Positions 62,683 to 64,000 of a stretch of 64,000 nucleotides of DNA are shown here, one piece after another. Numbering within the stretch: the stretch's first letter is position 1; each line of letters begins with the position of its first letter. Source of the stretch: Perlucidibaca sp. (GTDB lineage Bacteria; Pseudomonadota; Gammaproteobacteria; Pseudomonadales; Moraxellaceae). Made by a program: the position numbers and the translations under genes. The notes under the pieces are model-generated. The model searched no databases. It was not told the origin of the DNA and saw only the letters and a list, made by a program, of their open reading frames with translations. The stretch is from positions 124,001 through 188,000 of the forward strand of contig JAHFSA010000001.1 of assembly GCA_023265995.1 (NCBI GenBank). Direction: 5' to 3'.

Positions 62683-64000
62683 TCAGGTGTTGATGTCGGA
62701 CAGGATGCCGTCGGCGATGTAGCTGGCCAGCGCGTACACGGTGATCTGCGGATTGACGATGATGCTGGTCGGCAACAGGCTGGCATCGGCCACGTACAGA
62801 CCCTTCACCTCGTGCGTCTCGCCACGCGGACCGACCACCGAACGCTTGCGGTCGGCGCCCATGCGACAGGTGCCCTGCGGGTGGTAGGACACCATGCGGA
62901 AGGTATGCGGCTGGTTCTTCAGGCCGGCCAGCGCGGCCTCGACCTCGGCGTCATTGTCGCCATGCAGCTGCTCCACGGTGGGCAGCCAGACGCGCGTGGC
63001 GCCGGCGGCGAAGTGCACTCTGGCCGCCGCCTTGATCGCCGCCAGCATGGCCTTGAAGTCAGCGTCGTCGAGCCGGTAGTTGATGGTCTTGAGGCCATCC
63101 TTCTCGCTGATGTCGCCAACGTTGCGGTCATGGATCAGCGTCACCAGGCCGGCGAGATGACCGACACGGCGCATGTAGTCCATGAAGGCCCGGCCGGTGC
63201 CCGGATCGGCCACGCCGGCCAGCTCGACCGGACCGGCGCCTCCGCCTTCGAGCAGGAAGCCGCCCTTGTCCGGGTGCGCCCATTCATCGATGGAAATGCC
63301 CAGCAAGGCGCCCTGCCAGGAGTCGATGCGCTCGGGATAGTCACCGACCACCAGCGTCGACGGATGGCAGGCGAAGTTGCGACCGACCTGGCCGGAACCG
63401 TTGGCCAGTCGCGAACGCTGCAGCAGCAGCGGTGTCTGCACGGCACCGGCAGCGAGGATCACGCGCTCGGCCGTCACCGTCAGCCTGGCGACAACCTTGC
63501 CGCTGAGCGGATCGCGCACCTCGGCCTCGACGCCGCTGACACTGCCGTCGCGCGCCAGCACACGCGTGACGCGGGTGTCGGCATGAAGCTGCGCGCCCTC
63601 GGCCAGCGCCCAGGGCAGATAGGTCACCAGCATGGACTGCTTGCGGTCGCTGGCGCAGCCGGACAGGCAGAAGCCGGTCATGGCGCAATCCTTGATGTTG
63701 CGCTGCAGCGGCTGCCAGGAAATGCCGAGCTTGTCGCAGCCCTGCCCCAGCACCTGTGAATTGCGGTTGATCTCCCAGGCCTGGTTGCGATGCACCGACA
63801 GGCGCTTTTCCACCTTGGCGAAATACGGCGCCAGACGTGCCGGCGTGAGATCGGTCAGGCCATGGTCGCGCTGCCAGTCGGCCAGGATGTGATCCGGCGT
63901 GCGGAATGCCACGCAGCCGTTGACCACGGTGGAACCGCCAACACAGCTGCCCTGCAGCACCAGCAGATCGCCATCGGCATTGGTCTGGGTGCCGCGGTCG
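62683..64000 (-). CDS. GMC oxidoreductase, long-chain alcohol oxidase type (5' end outside window)
   Basis: At least 438 residues, open to the window edge; the N-terminal FAD-binding motif lies beyond it. Visible: LQGSCVGGSTVVNGCVAFRT, MTGFCLSGCASDRKQSMLVT, ERVILAAGAVQTPLLLQRS and the C-terminal MVSYHPQGTCRMG (catalytic His) and VADASLLPTSIIVNPQITVY. It oxidises long-chain or sterol-type alcohols; substrate unknown. Chromosomal and convergent with kup. Distinct from the P450-linked GMC enzyme at 17382. Confidence 0.9.
   Translation of the reverse strand, partial: DRGTQTNADGDLLVLQGSCVGGSTVVNGCVAFRTPDHILADWQRDHGLTDLTPARLAPYFAKVEKRLSVHRNQAWEINRNSQVLGQGCDKLGISWQPLQRNIKDCAMTGFCLSGCASDRKQSMLVTYLPWALAEGAQLHADTRVTRVLARDGSVSGVEAEVRDPLSGKVVARLTVTAERVILAAGAVQTPLLLQRSRLANGSGQVGRNFACHPSTLVVGDYPERIDSWQGALLGISIDEWAHPDKGGFLLEGGGAGPVELAGVADPGTGRAFMDYMRRVGHLAGLVTLIHDRNVGDISEKDGLKTINYRLDDADFKAMLAAIKAAARVHFAAGATRVWLPTVEQLHGDNDAEVEAALAGLKNQPHTFRMVSYHPQGTCRMGADRKRSVVGPRGETHEVKGLYVADASLLPTSIIVNPQITVYALASYIADGILSDINT

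Noticed and set aside
62644..63759. 371-codon frame opposite the terminal GMC oxidoreductase
   Set aside because: Shadow frame; the opposite strand has the GMC motifs.

Overview
The window looks like the chromosome of a GC-rich, hydrocarbon- and lipid-metabolising gammaproteobacterium. The evidence is a CYP153 alkane hydroxylase operon in the gene order known from Alcanivorax-type degraders, a wax ester synthase/DGAT, a FadL-type hydrocarbon porin and two GMC alcohol oxidases. Genus-level placement is inference. Most of the window is a large tRNA-anchored mobile element inserted into that chromosome.

Layout. (1) 1-7.1 kb is chromosomal lipid metabolism: fatty acid desaturase, WS/DGAT, FadL, a periplasmic solute-binding-like protein and an AraC regulator. 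(2) 7.2-12.1 kb holds decayed accessory DNA: a phage antirepressor remnant, two unknown genes, then a 3.4-kb block (AbiE toxin-antitoxin pair, GlxA-type regulator, ABM monooxygenase) bounded by two copies of the tRNA-Ser 3' end. (3) 12.13-60.45 kb is a 48.3-kb integrative and conjugative element (ICE). It is bounded by a 25-bp direct repeat of the tRNA-Ser(GGA) 3' end, with a P4-type tyrosine integrase beside the tRNA. (4) From 60.5 kb the chromosome resumes with tRNA-Ser, kup and a GMC oxidoreductase that runs off the window.

Inside the ICE, 13.3-28.1 kb is catabolic cargo: a TetR regulator, the CYP153 system (AraC, ferredoxin, P450, alcohol dehydrogenase, ferredoxin reductase) and an acyl-CoA ligase/thioesterase/BtrH-like/metal-dependent hydrolase operon. 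Three near-identical 16-bp palindromes mark the promoters of a probable TetR regulon. This cargo lies between two halves of one IS256-family element in permuted order, as expected if a circle carrying an intact IS recombined into a second copy. IS3, IS407-type and IS5 elements have truncated several genes. 31-35 kb holds small accessory genes (HEPN-type protein, DUF6933-like protein, LysR, a second AbiE pair). 35.3-47.2 kb is a complete trb/traG mating-pair module of the Tn4371 type. 50.3-54.7 kb carries traF, DUF2840, partition, RepA with iterons, H-NS and RadC-like genes. 55.2-58.7 kb is a defence block: RnlA/RnlB, an AbiJ-like protein and an unknown protein with an ADP-ribosyltransferase-like pattern.

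The most striking item is at 47.2-49.1 kb: an AT-rich retron reverse transcriptase fused to a trypsin-like protease with an intact His-Asp-Ser triad. It has a structured candidate msr-msd region upstream and sits between traG and the relaxase gene, whose C-terminal half is missing. Together with RnlAB, the AbiJ-like pair and two AbiE modules, the element carries a substantial anti-phage load alongside its alkane-oxidation cargo.
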